Source: Chondrus crispus
Taxonomy: Eukaryota > Rhodophyta > Florideophyceae > Gigartinales > Gigartinaceae
Assembly (NCBI RefSeq): GCF_000350225.1
Contig: NW_005178810.1
Coordinates: forward strand, 595,508 to 659,507
DNA length: 64,000 nt
Direction of reading: 5' to 3'
The notes beneath the pieces are model-generated. The model was given only the letters and a program-made list of their open reading frames with translations. It did not search any database and was not told the DNA's origin. The translations under genes were made by a program, and so were the position numbers. Below are positions 11,061 through 21,790 of the stretch, in pieces (the first letter of the stretch is position 1; each line of letters opens with the position of its first letter).

Positions 11061-14000
11061 CTATCCCGATCGTGCGCGTGACACTTGTGCGGGCAAGGAT
11101 AGTGTTTTCCTTCGGAAATACGTGACGGCCGCACTGGGGGGTAATTGCTCAATGGCTTCCCACGTCGCGTCCTCGGGCGTATAACCGTACCATTCTACCT
11201 TGAGAATCAAATTACCATTTTCATAATCGTGGTCGACGACCCGGTCGATTACGTATTCCGTGTTCTCTGTTTCCTCTCCTTTCTCTGATCTGTTTCCTTC
11301 CCCCTTCTGAAGATCTTCCAACTCGTCCTTTTCTCTGGACTTTCCGAGCTCGCGTAGGTCTGGAGGTGTCTCCGCTGTCGGCGTTTGACCAACTAACTTA
11401 TCCTGGTCCCCCGTCGTAGGCGCACGGGTGTGAGGACGTTCCTCGTCCTCCGTTGCCTCTCCTTCTTCGTTTAACTCCGGCTCTCCCAGGAACTGTAGCG
11501 CTTGACGTAGGCCGGTTATCGGCGCATGGTCCATTGGGCTTGGGGCTAATTCCACCCTGTCTCGGGATACGCGTTCCTCCTGATCGCCAATGGCAATGAC
11601 TACCGTATGTTGATCCGATCTTCTGACCTGATAAGGCCCTGTAGCGACTTGTGCGAGCATATGTTTCGGTTCGCTAGCCGTGCCCTGCTGCTTCCGGAGG
11701 AACACGTAGGACCCTGGTGGGATCTCAGATTGCGGCTTGCGAAGGCGTGCATCGAAATTTCGCTTGTATCGGGCTTTTTCCTTTCGCAAACTCCTATCGG
11801 CGCTTCGCATTAGGCTCTCCAACCACGACTGCCATTTCAGGTAGTATGCTCGTGATGAGCTGAAGTTCTCCAAAGTTGGTTGCGCTTGTAACGCAATGTT
11901 TCTCGGCGCCCGAGCCAACACCAGCTCGAAGGGCGCAATGTTCGTAGTTCGATGAACTTGTGTGTTGTAGGCGAACGTCACAGCGTCGCTAAATAAGTCC
12001 CAGTCCTTGGGATGCTCTCCAACGTATTTTCGCAACGCGGAAGTCAGCGTGCGGTTAAATCTCTCAACTTGGCCGTTGGCTTGCGGGTGGTACGTAGTCG
12101 TGAACACATTGCGTATGCCAAGAATTCGGCAGACATTCTGAAAGAACCGGGCCGTGAACTGTGTTCCATTGTCGGACAGCAGCTTGACCGGCGGTCCGTA
12201 CACGAATACCCAATGGTGAACGAAGGCTTGTGCGATGTGCGCAGCTGATATCTTCTTCAACGGTACGGTTCATACCAGTTTCGAGTATCGATCGCTGATC
12301 ACGAGAATATACCGATTTCCTCGCTTAGTTGTAATTAGCTCGCCGAGGATGTCGATGGCGACAAATTCCAGCGGCGCTTTGGGCGTGAACAGCTTCATTT
12401 CCTTCGTGTTTTTTCTTAACTTCACCCTTTCCCGCGCACATGCGGCGCAATTCTTCGCGACTGCATAGCAGTCTAGGGCCATCGTAGGCCAATAAAAATA
12501 TCTTCTCAAAGTCTTGTAAAGTTTCCTGCCTCCCGGGTGGCCTGCCAATTTTGCGTAGTGGCTCAACCCTAGGACGCGGTCCCTTAACGATTGTGGTATT
12601 ACCACTTGTACAAACTCTGCCGCGGTACGGCATAGAGTTCCTTCGAGTTCCCCGGTCTCCGTGCTGAACGTTCTCACCTTTTCGGCGTCCATTTCTTCCT
12701 TGATGCGGTTGCAGAAGGGGTCGACGGCTTGCTCGCGAATGAGCTCCTCCGGAGTGACAGCTTGGAATTGATCGAGGCGATCAGGGGCGGTCCCCTCCTC
12801 AAGAGCGAGGATGTCTTCTATCGCGTCAATACTTTCCTCGTCCTCCACTGTACCCTCGGCCGGGTCGGCCATAAAGCATGGGATTTCGTCGTCCATTTCG
12901 TCGACGGTTTCTCCTGCGGTTCGCAACTTTGACAAAGCGTCCGCCTGGCTGTTAGCCTTTCCCTTTTTGTACTTGATTTCAAAATCGAATTCCGAGAGGC
13001 GTAGCCTCCATCGGATTAATCTCCCGCTGGGGTCGGTTACGTTCATCAACCACCTCAATGAGGCATGGTCGGTATGCACGACGAAGTGCTCGCCATATAG
13101 ATATGGTCTTAAAGTCTGTACGGCCCAAATTACCGCTAGACATTCTTTTTCTGATACAGAATAGTTTCTCTCGGCTGCGGCTAACGTTCTTGAAAAGAAC
13201 CCGATGGGTTTGCGTTGCGCATCCGAGTGTGTTTGAAATAGTGCAGCGCCTATTTGGTAGTCGCTTGCATCGGTATCTACCGAGTAGGGTAGGTCCTTCT
13301 TCGGCAGCGCCAACACCGGCGGTGCCAAGATGGCGTCCTTGAGCTTATGAAAAGCTTTCTTGCACGGTTCGTCGAATCCTTCCAACTGGACCGGTTGTCC
13401 TTTCTTCAGTAGTTGGTTTAGAGGCTGCGCAATTCTCGCATACTGCGGAACGAACCTGCGGTAGACATTGCAGAGTCCCAGGAAGCTCCTCAGCTGTGTC
13501 TGTGTTCGCGGGTACCGCACTTGTTCCAACGCGGCGGTTCGCGCGACATGGACTTCTAGCGTACCTGGGCGGACGACGTGGCCCAGGTACTTGATCTTTT
13601 CCACGAAAAATTCGCACTTGCGAAGCTTGAGCTTGACACCTGCCTTTTCCAATACGGAAAGTATTTCATCCACGTGCACGATGTGCTCCTCCCACGACTT
13701 GCTAAAAATGATTATGTCGTCTAGATACACCAAACAGCATTTCCAACGGAACGGAGAGAGCAGGATATCCATTGCTCTCTGAAACGTCGCTGGCGCGTTA
13801 GTTAGCCTGAAGGGCATTCTTGAGAAGCGATACAGACCTGAGTGACACGAAAATGCGGTCTTGTCGCGGTCGCACTCAGGGATAGGCATCTGCCAATATC
13901 CCGAAATCGCGTCCAACGCGGAGAAAACCTTGGTGTCACCAAGCGAGTCCAGGCACTCATCCATGCGCGGTAAGGGGTACGTGTCCTTCACTGTTACTGC

Positions 14001-15644
14001 GTTCAGCCTGCGGTAGTCTACGCAAAAACGCATTGACCCATCCGGCTTTGGCACCAGCAACACGGGCGACGCCCATTCTGACTGCGCTGGTTCTATCACT
14101 CTTGCCTCCAACATCTTCTGCACCTCTGCATCTTCTACTTCGCGGGCTTTAGGTCCGGCCCGATACGGGGCTTTTGCGATGGGGCGAGTCTCGGGTATCA
14201 ACTCGATCCGATGGACGGTGGTATTAATTTCGCCAAGCGTCCCATCCCACATCCTTGAATACTTCTTCAACATCCGACGGAACCGCTCGCGCAGCCGTTT
14301 CGGCACGTGGCTCAGGTCGAGGTCCTCCACGTCCGGCGGTGGCGGCTCAATCCTGCGTTGCGGCTTCGTAGATGCCGACGCGGAGAGCTCTGCCGACCGT
14401 TCTTCTGGCTGGTCCTCGCGCGCTTGATCCGACGGTTCGCCTCTTGTCTCGCCCGTGGGCGTCTTGGGGGAATTAGGAAAATTTTCGTTCTTCCTTTCTT
14501 GAATTCCGAGAACTTCACCAATGGTGGTTTTGCTCTCGAGCGCGGCTCTCGGGTGCGGTAATAATTCTGCCACCACTTGACCTTTTTGCACCCTGACAGG
14601 GTACGTCCTAAAATTCGCAACGAGTAAACGAAATGGCCTGTCAGGCTCAACCTGAACGACACCATTCGTGCACGTCAACCCGTGCCTTTCGTACAACGAC
14701 GAGTACGGCTGAACCACCACCAAGCCCGCCCTCTTCGAGGTGCATTCCACGACGCGTTGCGTCCCTGGCTCGATAGTCGTGGCTCTTGCCACTTTTACCT
14801 TAGGGGGAATTCGCTCCCCCTTTCCATCATTCTCGTCCTCTCCCGCGACGAGATTCTTCTTCCCTTTTCTCGTCGAAAACCGCCTAACTATCGGAACCTC
14901 CGAGAAATCCGCCAACTCAACCGTTTTTTTCCTTGGATAAATTGCTTCCACAAACCGGTCACAGTAGTCCGCGCCTAGAATTAGCGGGACTGCTAGTTTT
15001 TCGCATACAATAAACTCGGCTGCGGCCACAAATTTTCCAAGCCTCACAGGCATTCTTATTGTGCCGAGAGTCCGGAGTGGCCTATTGTTCGCGTCGCCGA
15101 TATCTTGGGTCGGTCCGTAGGACACTAGAGATTCCATTCCAGCTGGGAGTTCCGATTTTCGCACAAGGTTTGGTCCCGCGCCGGTGTCTAAAACAGACAA
15201 CACCCGGCTCATCAATCCAATTGTGGGTCTGATGTCCGCGTAAACTTTGTAGTTTTTTCGCGCAAGGACCAAAATCTTCTCGGGACACTCCCTTCGCTTA
15301 ACCCTGTACCAGGGTCTTCGAACTTCTTCCAGCGGATGATCTCGGGCTCGGCTCAAAATTTTCTTGACTTGAGCTGGCCCTTTGGGCTTATCTACCAATC
15401 CAACAACCTCCTCCTCGAGGCCTGATTTTTCCTTTAGAGACGGGGAACGGGGCTGAGCCCCGGGCACAGTACGTCGACCCTGTGCCTCTCGCGACTCATG
15501 CGAGATTCCCCTCTCTAGTTTTCCTGCCGCTGCGGGATCCTTCTCACATCCGACGGCGCGGGCCCGGCGGTGGGCCCTCTGAAGGGTTGGTTCGACCTCG
15601 GCGTTGAAGCACTCGGCGTGCTCGCCGTCTGCGAATCGAACCAA
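11061..15644 (-). pseudogene. pol: Gypsy pol polyprotein with chromodomain, one nonsense codon
   Basis: Pol lies in the -1 frame relative to gag and overlaps its 3' end. Counting from 15,644: protease DTGA at residues 153-156; reverse transcriptase about 515-690 with YLDD at 640-643; RNase H with TDAS at 791-794, SEKECLA and HTDHASL; integrase zinc domain with His 1029 and 1036 and Cys 1066 and 1069; first catalytic Asp at 1098. Residue 1125 is TGA (12,270-12,272), then the same frame continues for 399 codons with LLSDNGTQF and, 35 residues later, the Glu of ANGQVERFNR (a D,D35E pair). A chromodomain near the C-terminus (EYVIDRVVDHDYENG, then KVEWYGYTPEDATWE) places the element among chromoviruses. 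The stop is best read as CGA to TGA. It would cut off most of the integrase core and the chromodomain. Confidence 0.95.
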
Positions 15645-17821
15645 TTCTTGACCTTCAGGTAACTCGTCGATGGTATCCCTAACCTCTCCATCGGAGACAA
15701 CGCCTCATAATTTTCCAAAACTCGGTGCATTTCCCGGAGGGAAAGAATGCACGTTGGCGCGGCGTGCCCCTTTTCATAGCAATGATAGCACACCAAACCG
15801 TGCGTCTTGACGGGATACGGCGTCCTAGGTCGTCCACGGGCCGGCGGCCTTCGTTGGCGTTGCGGCCTTCCCATCCAGCCTGGCCTTCGAAACGTCGTAC
15901 CCTTGTCTTCCATCGGAATGCACGGCGCCGGCGTGTGGTCGCGCCCCCGAAACATCATCACGGGATCCGTGGGCTCCGAAAACGACTCCGTCGTGTATGC
16001 AGGCGTCGGTAAAGTTGACGACCCGCTGTCCCCGTAGTCCTCGTGTCCGTAGCCCTCCGATGGCTCAACGAACTCGCCTTCGGCTACTAACGCTCCTTCG
16101 TAGTGATTTTCGCTACTTCCATGCGCACCGCGCTCATCTGACGCGGACATGGACTCGGCTAAATGGACTGCGGCGTGACTTTTGCGACCGGGATAAGAAG
16201 CCCTCGGCTTCTTCCCCGCCCTGAACGTCGACGGCGTCTGAATCGTGACCTTCTTGGTCTTCTTGTCCTTAGCGCGGCTCGCCGAGCCATGCGCCTTCGC
16301 GTAATTCACTAGTCTCAAAAATGAAACGTCCCGATTGTCTTGCCGGTATTGAGATACCATCGGCTTGATACTCGAATCGAGTCCTTCAATAAACATCGTC
16401 ATCTGTTCTTCCATTGAATATACGTTTCCACATCGGTTGCTTGCGTCCGTCAGACGGATATAAAATTCCATCTCGTCTTCAGACGGTCTCTGCTGAACTT
16501 CTCGCAATGCGAGCACGGCTTGACGGATCGCCTCGTCGGTTGCGAAACGCCTCAACAACCACTGTACGGCCTCTGGCCAAACGGATATCTTTCCGTGATG
16601 GGCCCCGGCCGTCTGAGACACCGAAGTGTACTGTCTCAAGGCGATGCCGCTTAAAAATTCAGGCAACAGGCGGATCGCTTGCCCCTCGTTCATTTCTTGA
16701 GTATCAAACTCTTGAACTAACTTTGCCAAAAAATCCAACACAAGGACCCCGTCCTCTCCTGTGAACGTGTTGTCCTTCTTCACCTTAGGCGGAATATCTC
16801 TCCTAATTTTTCGCACGGCAGTCCGCCGGGAACTTGACAAATATGTCTGCGGGTTCCGCAAGCGGTACGTTCGGTACGAAAGTAACTTCTTGAAGAGGTA
16901 GTTGGTCGGATTCAGCTCCTCCAAATCCTCCCATCGCGGCCCGCGCCGCGTTGCGACATCTTCGGGCTCCGCGTCCTTGTCTCTCCGCGAGGCGGACGAA
17001 GTGACTCCGCCTCGTCTGGAGGAAATTTTCTTGCTTGACGAAATTCCGTTTCCGTCTTCTGAACGGCGTTCGGAATCGCCCGAATGGTTCGACGAACCGC
17101 CGTTACCATCTTCGGAGGGACCAAGCGACTCCGACTGTGAGTCGCGGTTCTCCGGATCGTCACTACAGTGACCCTTGCTTGCACGTCGCTTGTCCTTCTT
17201 CGAGGGCTTCGACTTAGAACTCCGCTGCCGAGCGGGCTTGTCCTTCTTCGACCGACGGTCGCCCTCTCCACCGGAAGGGAGCGGCTCGTCGTCCGATCCT
17301 TGCGGAGCTTGATCCGCGGCCTGCTCGAGGTCCTTGAGACGTTGCGCGGCGCGATCGAATCGGTCATCGATGCTTGTTCTAAATTTTCCTAAGGACTCCA
17401 AGGCTTGATTCGCGTCGCGCCTCGCGTCCTTGACCGAAATTTTCAACGGGGCTAGGACCTCCGGCTCCAGACCGTCGGTCGCCTCACCTCGCTCCTTCTC
17501 GACGAGATCCACTCGAGCCGACAGCTCTCCCAAAACGGTGTGGAACTCGGATGCTTGCAACTCCAGTTGCTTCCGGACGAGGGCTAATTCAGCCTCGAGA
17601 TTTTTCCTCGCTTCTTCGCGAATTTCGCTGCTCATCTTCTCCAACTTCTCGTCGAGGTCAGTCTTGTCGGCGGCTATCCCCGTAGGGGATTCTTGATCTC
17701 CGGGGTCCGTGGCCGTATTGGCCTGGCTCCGGGTGCGAGGACCCCTTGGGATCCTCGACGCCCGTGCCGATCCGGCTCTGCTCGCCCCGGGACCGACGTC
17801 CCCGGGTGCGCTTGTTGACAT
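15515..17821 (-). CDS. gag: Gypsy Gag polyprotein
   Basis: The 768-residue Gag is intact. It forms the virus-like particle that packages element RNA. Residues ~50-170 are heptad-like and probably coiled coil (EKMSSEIREEARKNLEAEL). Residues ~175-290 are a Ser/Lys/Asp-rich linker with basic clusters. Residues ~345-510 match the Retrotrans_gag core (FTGEDGVLVLDFLAKL, then QWLLRRF and FIEGLDSSIKPMV). A zinc knuckle of the form CX2CX4HX4C lies at 678-691 (CYHCYEKGHAAPTC) and would bind RNA. The ATG at 17,821 (MSTSAPGDVG) is the first in frame and lies 178 bases inside the 5' LTR edge. The stop at 15,515-15,517 lies within the pol overlap. Gag is longer than many gypsy Gags because of the N-terminal coiled coil and linker. 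Confidence 0.95.
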   Translation of the reverse strand: MSTSAPGDVGPGASRAGSARASRIPRGPRTRSQANTATDPGDQESPTGIAADKTDLDEKLEKMSSEIREEARKNLEAELALVRKQLELQASEFHTVLGELSARVDLVEKERGEATDGLEPEVLAPLKISVKDARRDANQALESLGKFRTSIDDRFDRAAQRLKDLEQAADQAPQGSDDEPLPSGGEGDRRSKKDKPARQRSSKSKPSKKDKRRASKGHCSDDPENRDSQSESLGPSEDGNGGSSNHSGDSERRSEDGNGISSSKKISSRRGGVTSSASRRDKDAEPEDVATRRGPRWEDLEELNPTNYLFKKLLSYRTYRLRNPQTYLSSSRRTAVRKIRRDIPPKVKKDNTFTGEDGVLVLDFLAKLVQEFDTQEMNEGQAIRLLPEFLSGIALRQYTSVSQTAGAHHGKISVWPEAVQWLLRRFATDEAIRQAVLALREVQQRPSEDEMEFYIRLTDASNRCGNVYSMEEQMTMFIEGLDSSIKPMVSQYRQDNRDVSFLRLVNYAKAHGSASRAKDKKTKKVTIQTPSTFRAGKKPRASYPGRKSHAAVHLAESMSASDERGAHGSSENHYEGALVAEGEFVEPSEGYGHEDYGDSGSSTLPTPAYTTESFSEPTDPVMMFRGRDHTPAPCIPMEDKGTTFRRPGWMGRPQRQRRPPARGRPRTPYPVKTHGLVCYHCYEKGHAAPTCILSLREMHRVLENYEALSPMERLGIPSTSYLKVKNWFDSQTASTPSASTPRSNQPFRGPTAGPAPSDVRRIPQRQEN
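15518..15524 (-). promoter_or_regulatory. Candidate -1 frameshift site between gag and pol
   Basis: On the minus strand the gag frame ends CAG GAA AAC TAG. Slipping back one base on the heptamer GGAAAAC gives GGA AAA CTA GAG, which is in the pol frame (GKLE). The A-run and the stop directly after it suit a -1 slip. It is not a perfect X-XXY-YYZ heptamer, and I did not test for a downstream pseudoknot. Confidence 0.4.
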
Positions 17822-17977
17822 CGCTCGTACGAGCGGACCTACGCAGCAAAAAAGTTACAAACAAAAAGAAAATAAAAAAAGAGTCCGTTACCCAGACCAC
17901 TTTTGTAGTGTGTCTCCAGACCGAGACTGTCGTCGAGAAAAATTCTAGGTCGGGTCTCCTGAACCGTAAACAGAAAT

Positions 17978-17994
17978 TCTAGGTCGGGAGACCA
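17978..17994 (-). other. Primer binding site
   Basis: Four bases inside the 5' LTR the minus strand reads TGGTCTCCCGACCTAGA. TGG complements the CCA end of a tRNA, and the plus strand at these positions looks like a tRNA 3' end (…GGTCGGGAGACCA). I could not name the tRNA. A 15-base copy (AAATTCTAGGTCGGG) also occurs 34 bases away at 17,940-17,954. Confidence 0.75.
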
Positions 17995-17998
17995 CTTT

Positions 17999-19020
17999 TG
18001 TAGTGCAATGCGCCTGTCGGGCAAAAACCGCGGTCCGATGGTCCAGCAAAAACAACAACAGCAACAAAAAGAAGAACTGCCGACGGCACAGCGCTACGGA
18101 TTGTCCGACTCTCCCTTCTCCGTTTAAACGAGCTTGCGACTCGTAGTAGCTCGGATCTCTGATGGGGGGGGGCACAGAGAAATAGCCCGGCCCGGGATCG
18201 GTGTGGTAGAGACTTGCGAAGAGATCTGCTCGACGAGTGTGGAGTGGGGCGCGTACGTAGGTACCCCGGTTCCACTGGGTTGTAAGGCCAATGCTCGTTG
18301 AGCTTCTTCGACACCTTGTAACGCGACAAGGCCTTCGACGGGGGCGTCGCAACGCAGCCCGACGGGATGAAATGAAAGTAGCAGCGCTACGTCAACCGTG
18401 CCGCCCGATGGCTCGAAACACCTACACCGGTTCGGTCGCAACCGACACCGATGGTACCAACACTGGCTCGTAATACGACGGAGCCCTTCGAGGGAGACGT
18501 CGTTGCAACGGTCTCCGTCGGAAAATGGGTCACAGTAGCAGCGCTACGTCAACTGTGTCGCCCGATGGCTCGAAACACCTACACCGGTTCGGTCGCAACC
18601 GAGGCCGATGGCACCAACACAAGATAAGGAAAAAATAGGTAGAATTAGAGATAGAAAAGGATAGGGAAATAAAGGAAAGAGAAAAGGGAACCCCGAGCGA
18701 TAGAGGATGTCGTAGGCTTAGGTAAAAGGGAGCGTCTTGATAGAGACGGACTTCGACCAAGGCGACATTCAACTCCGGCAACTCGGGTTGGTTTATTGAC
18801 TTGTTCGGTCAAAGGGCTAAGTTATATAGAGCCCCGCCGGGGCGAGTACAGTAGCTCCCGGCTCTAGATTCTAGATCTAATTAGTAAATAAAATTAAATA
18901 ATTAAAATAATCGTGCGCTTCGTCGCACACGTGTGTCCCCCAACCCCGGACTACAGTATCCAATTTTTTTCCTTTTTCACTTCCTTCCTCCCCCCTACCC
19001 GAGACGGGTATTGCACTACA
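17999..19020 (-). repeat. 5' LTR of the gypsy element
   Basis: This LTR is upstream of gag in element orientation. Its ends are TGTAGTGCAA and TTGCACTACA. It carries the same 86 bp internal duplication (18,378-18,463 and 18,535-18,620). The 1,022 bp length differs from the other LTR only by two G in a homopolymer. Confidence 0.97.
18822..18828 (-). promoter_or_regulatory. TATA box in the 5' LTR
   Basis: The minus strand reads CTATATAACTTAG here, a good TATA box about 200 bases into the LTR. AATAAA follows at 18,797-18,792 on the same strand, so start and polyadenylation signals lie close together, consistent with a short R region. The assignment of U3/R/U5 is inference. Confidence 0.55.
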
Positions 19021-19025
19021 ATATC
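19021..19025. repeat. Target site duplication ATATC
   Basis: ATATC here directly follows the right LTR and is identical to ATATC at 4,652-4,656 directly before the left LTR. A 5 bp duplication is normal for gypsy integrase. Confidence 0.95.
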
Positions 19026-19364
19026 TGATCTAGAAGTTATTTCAATTTCTTCACAAGGGAGCGTGTCATTTCGTTCATGGTGAGGACTTTATGGATGTGC
19101 CTCCATGCTGTCGTGCATGATGCCTTGACTTTCTTGGAGGTCGCTTACAGGTCCGTACTTCCAAAGGGAAGAATAGGATTCTAACTGACCGTCTTGTAAC
19201 ATGAATCCATCCCCTAGACGTTTAGCTGCCTTCATTGACAGTTCCCTATATTTCCTTCCTCCTTCGGTGTCTTTCAAGCTGAAGTTGAGAAGAAGATGGT
19301 GTGTGCTCGTTTGAAGTAGTCCCTTGTGGGGCGACATCTTCGGAATTCTTTGCAAGGACAGCAT
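19026..19364 (-). pseudogene. Unknown decayed gene, N-terminal part (5' of gypsy insertion)
   Basis: The minus-strand frame starting at 19,364 (MLSLQRIPKMSPHKGLLQTS) runs to a TAA at 19,089-19,091. It then continues open in the same frame to the insertion point and across it into 4,656-4,558. Apart from that stop the gene was open through the target site when the retrotransposon arrived. No domain is recognised; the segment is basic with a hydrophobic stretch (THHLLLNFSL). Confidence 0.4.
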
Positions 19365-21213
19365 GATTTAGAATTACATCTATCGCTGTAAGGTACGGAC
19401 TTTACAGCGCGCGCGAACAAACACGTATACCACACGAGTACTTTCGGCCACGATGGCTGAAAGCGTTACAGTGCGGGACGGCCTGCACTGCCTACAGCAG
19501 CTGACTACAGCACCACACTTACTGTAGTGTAGTATGATAACGTTTCTTATACATTAAATACAAGAAGAGACCGACGCTGGAAGGACGAAGGTTGCTTGGT
19601 CACAACCTTCCACCAATGGCCTCGAATCCTTCTTATTCTAACTCGTGCACATCCGAAGCGCTCGCGTTAGAACGGAACTGCACGGGCTTGAACGCGCCGA
19701 CACGCGAAGTAACCGGAGTCCGCCTCCGCCCGTCAATACTGGACCGTCAATCAGTACTGCCCCAGGGCGTAGAGGCGTCGATCCGCTTGCGGGTGTGGGC
19801 GTCGTACCTCGTCCGGCTCTACCACACCGCTACCAGACCCGTGCCCGGATCCGGAACCTTGGGTGGCTTCGTCCCTTCTCGGATCAGGGTATAACGTCGA
19901 ACGGCGCATACACCTCCCGTTCCCTGGGGGTTATTTTGGTACAGTATGGGTCCTTAAGAACCAAACAACTCTTGCTTTGACGCCGCGAACGCGACAGTTG
20001 GAACCAAGTTTTCCACCGGAATTTCATCCGCAATAAAGTTTGGCATGAATCTCGCCATTAACAAGACATCGATAAGCATAGTCTAGAGCCGAAAGATGGC
20101 CTTTTGTAACAATAGTTGATGCAAGCAGTTGTGGCGTTATTATTAAAGCATAGTTAAAATGAATAGCAGCGGTAGTATTGAGATGCTCCTAATTGCATTT
20201 TAATGTGATACCTTACGCAAAGAGCTCCGTGGATGTCTTTCCTTCGGTAATTTCAAATGGAGATTTCAAAACCTGTATTCTGCTATTGACACGTGCCCAT
20301 GAAAATGTAACTAAATCTCACTCAGATACCCTGCTGAAACTCAGAAAAGGTGGTAGTTTTGATATATGCGGTTCCTAAATGGGCCGTCTCAAAACGTTGG
20401 CATAAAGGGATAAGGCATCAACACGTAGCCTGCAGAGATCTCTGCAAGCTCCTCGTCTGCCATCCCGGTTTCGACAATCACGAAGCAGTGGTTGACGCCC
20501 GTTCTGCCACAGTCCTGACCGACCACACATCCTCTTTTCCGACCGTTTCCTTTCTACAAGTTGCCTATTCAGTTGAAATCTCATGCGGAGACTCGGTGCA
20601 CACGTGAGGTAAGTGAGTGCTTTTGGATCCAGACACGCTACACAAGTTCGGTAACTTACTGCACTCACTTGAAGTGAGTGCATTCACATCCCTGGTCAGG
20701 AAATGTTCGAATACCCTTCACGTATCCTACGACCCTGCAATTTGCTCCAGTGCATCCCTAAGCATCACTGTCTCGCGATTTCCGACATAGCTTTAACTTA
20801 AGCTCGCACAGTCTCTAACACATTGAAATGCCAAAGGGTATTGTTCTGAGTAGGCCTCAAAGGGATCCTTGTCTCACTGCAAGTGAACCCCCTCATTGTC
20901 TAACTCATGATCAAATAAGCCATGAACACACCCTCCACGCTCTCTCAATATTCAAATCCACTATCATAGCGCACTGTGACCGTATCTGACATCTACCTGT
21001 TATGTTTGTAGGCGTTGATTATTGTATTGAAGGGAAGCGCAGTTAACCACTGCTCTAATATTTCGGTATTTAGATAGGGTAGATACAGTGTACGTAACAA
21101 TAATATTTGGTTGCTACAAGAAATTTTATTGTGACTGCCATTAGAACCGGAAACAGGACCGTTTTCGGACTACCCAGGTGAACTCACGTTTGCCAGAAAG
21201 GAAATGGACAAAC
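19365..21213. other. No gene recognised; repeat-rich spacer
   Basis: Open frames here are short and unlike known families. The stretch 19,390-19,560 is rich in ACGTGT/GTAC-type words and resembles blocks at 22,720-22,830 and 31,900-32,000. A perfect short hairpin lies at 20,660-20,682. Confidence 0.35.
20660..20682. repeat. Short perfect hairpin
   Basis: TGCACTCACTT and AAGTGAGTGCA flank a single G: 11 bp arms with a one-base centre. A further direct copy of AAGTGAGTGC lies about 60 bases upstream near 20,612, so the word occurs three times in 70 bases. Confidence 0.8.
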
Positions 21214-21216
21214 ATT

Positions 21217-21234
21217 GGGTCCATCAAGAAATTG
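21217..21234. repeat. Left terminal inverted repeat of Harbinger A
   Basis: GGGTCCATCAAGAAATTG pairs with 27,592-27,609 over 18 bases with one mismatch. Weaker similarity continues inward (AAATTTTGG on the left against AAATTTCC on the reversed right end). Confidence 0.85.
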
Positions 21235-21462
21235 CAATTCCGCCACTTCGCCAAATTTTGGTTCTCTTTTTAAAAATGCCCCACCACCTCGCCAAATCGC
21301 CAAAGCCATAATTTTGGCTCAAGCTGTGCAATCCTCGTGACGAAACACTCACCATCACACACTAGCGCGCACCTCCACTACTTGTTTCCATCTTCTTGAT
21401 GACCTGAGATCGGTTGTCAACATTCACGGACTGCGAATCAGTCGAGATCTATTCCTCCACCA

Positions 21463-21790
21463 ATGGCCACCCCCACTCTCCAAAACTCAATCTCCGGTGC
21501 CCCTCCTTGACATTCAATCTCGATTACGCACAACTTCTCCGACACCTCCTCTGCCGCACCAAACACTCCAATTATCCTTTGGCGGCCCATCTATTATTCC
21601 TTCTTCCTCGCTCTATTCCTCCGCGAGAACCTCTATTTGCAATCCAAACTCCTCAATACAGCCTTGCCTAAACGGCGGAAGAACAAAGGCTACGAGAGCA
21701 GGCACTACCAACTACAGCAGAGAGGATGTCACTGCTCTACTAGACTTTGTGGAGGAGGTTGAGCCCCTAGGTTCGAACTGTAGCATTGGC
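21463..21790 (+). pseudogene. Harbinger A Myb/SANT-like protein, first part
   Basis: In Harbinger elements the Myb-like partner binds DNA and helps import the transposase. The reading starts at the ATG at 21,463 (MATPTLQNSISGAP), shifts frame near 21,500, runs through a Ser/Pro-rich leader, and enters the SANT-like domain as TNYSREDVTALLDFVEEVEP, then LGSN (about 21,700-21,778). There it breaks off. The next expected residues (WPIVPKKF…) are found 1.3 kb downstream, so an insertion splits the gene. I identify the domain by resemblance to SANT-type proteins that travel with DDE_Tnp_4 transposases. Confidence 0.6.

Larger units (their letters stand above)
4657..19020 (-). mobile_element. Full-length Ty3/gypsy chromovirus, recently inserted
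   Basis: The 14.4 kb element lies on the minus strand. The two LTRs are 1,024 and 1,022 bp, start TG and end CA, and each carries the perfect terminal inverted repeat TGTAGTGCAA / TTGCACTACA. The host duplication ATATC flanks it at 4,652-4,656 and 19,021-19,025. In element order it has: 5' LTR (17,999-19,020), primer binding site, gag, pol in the -1 frame (protease, RT, RNase H, integrase, chromodomain), a 5.4 kb tail with an antisense ORF, polypurine tract, and 3' LTR (4,657-5,680). Comparing the LTRs by eye I count five substitutions and one 2 nt G-run difference, about 99.5% identity. The internal region of about 12.3 kb is unusually long for this family. Confidence 0.97.

Noticed and set aside
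16912..17367. Open frames of 74-151 codons on both strands opposite gag
   Set aside because: They overlap the Ser/Lys/Asp-rich linker of the intact Gag; biased codons there keep the other frames open.
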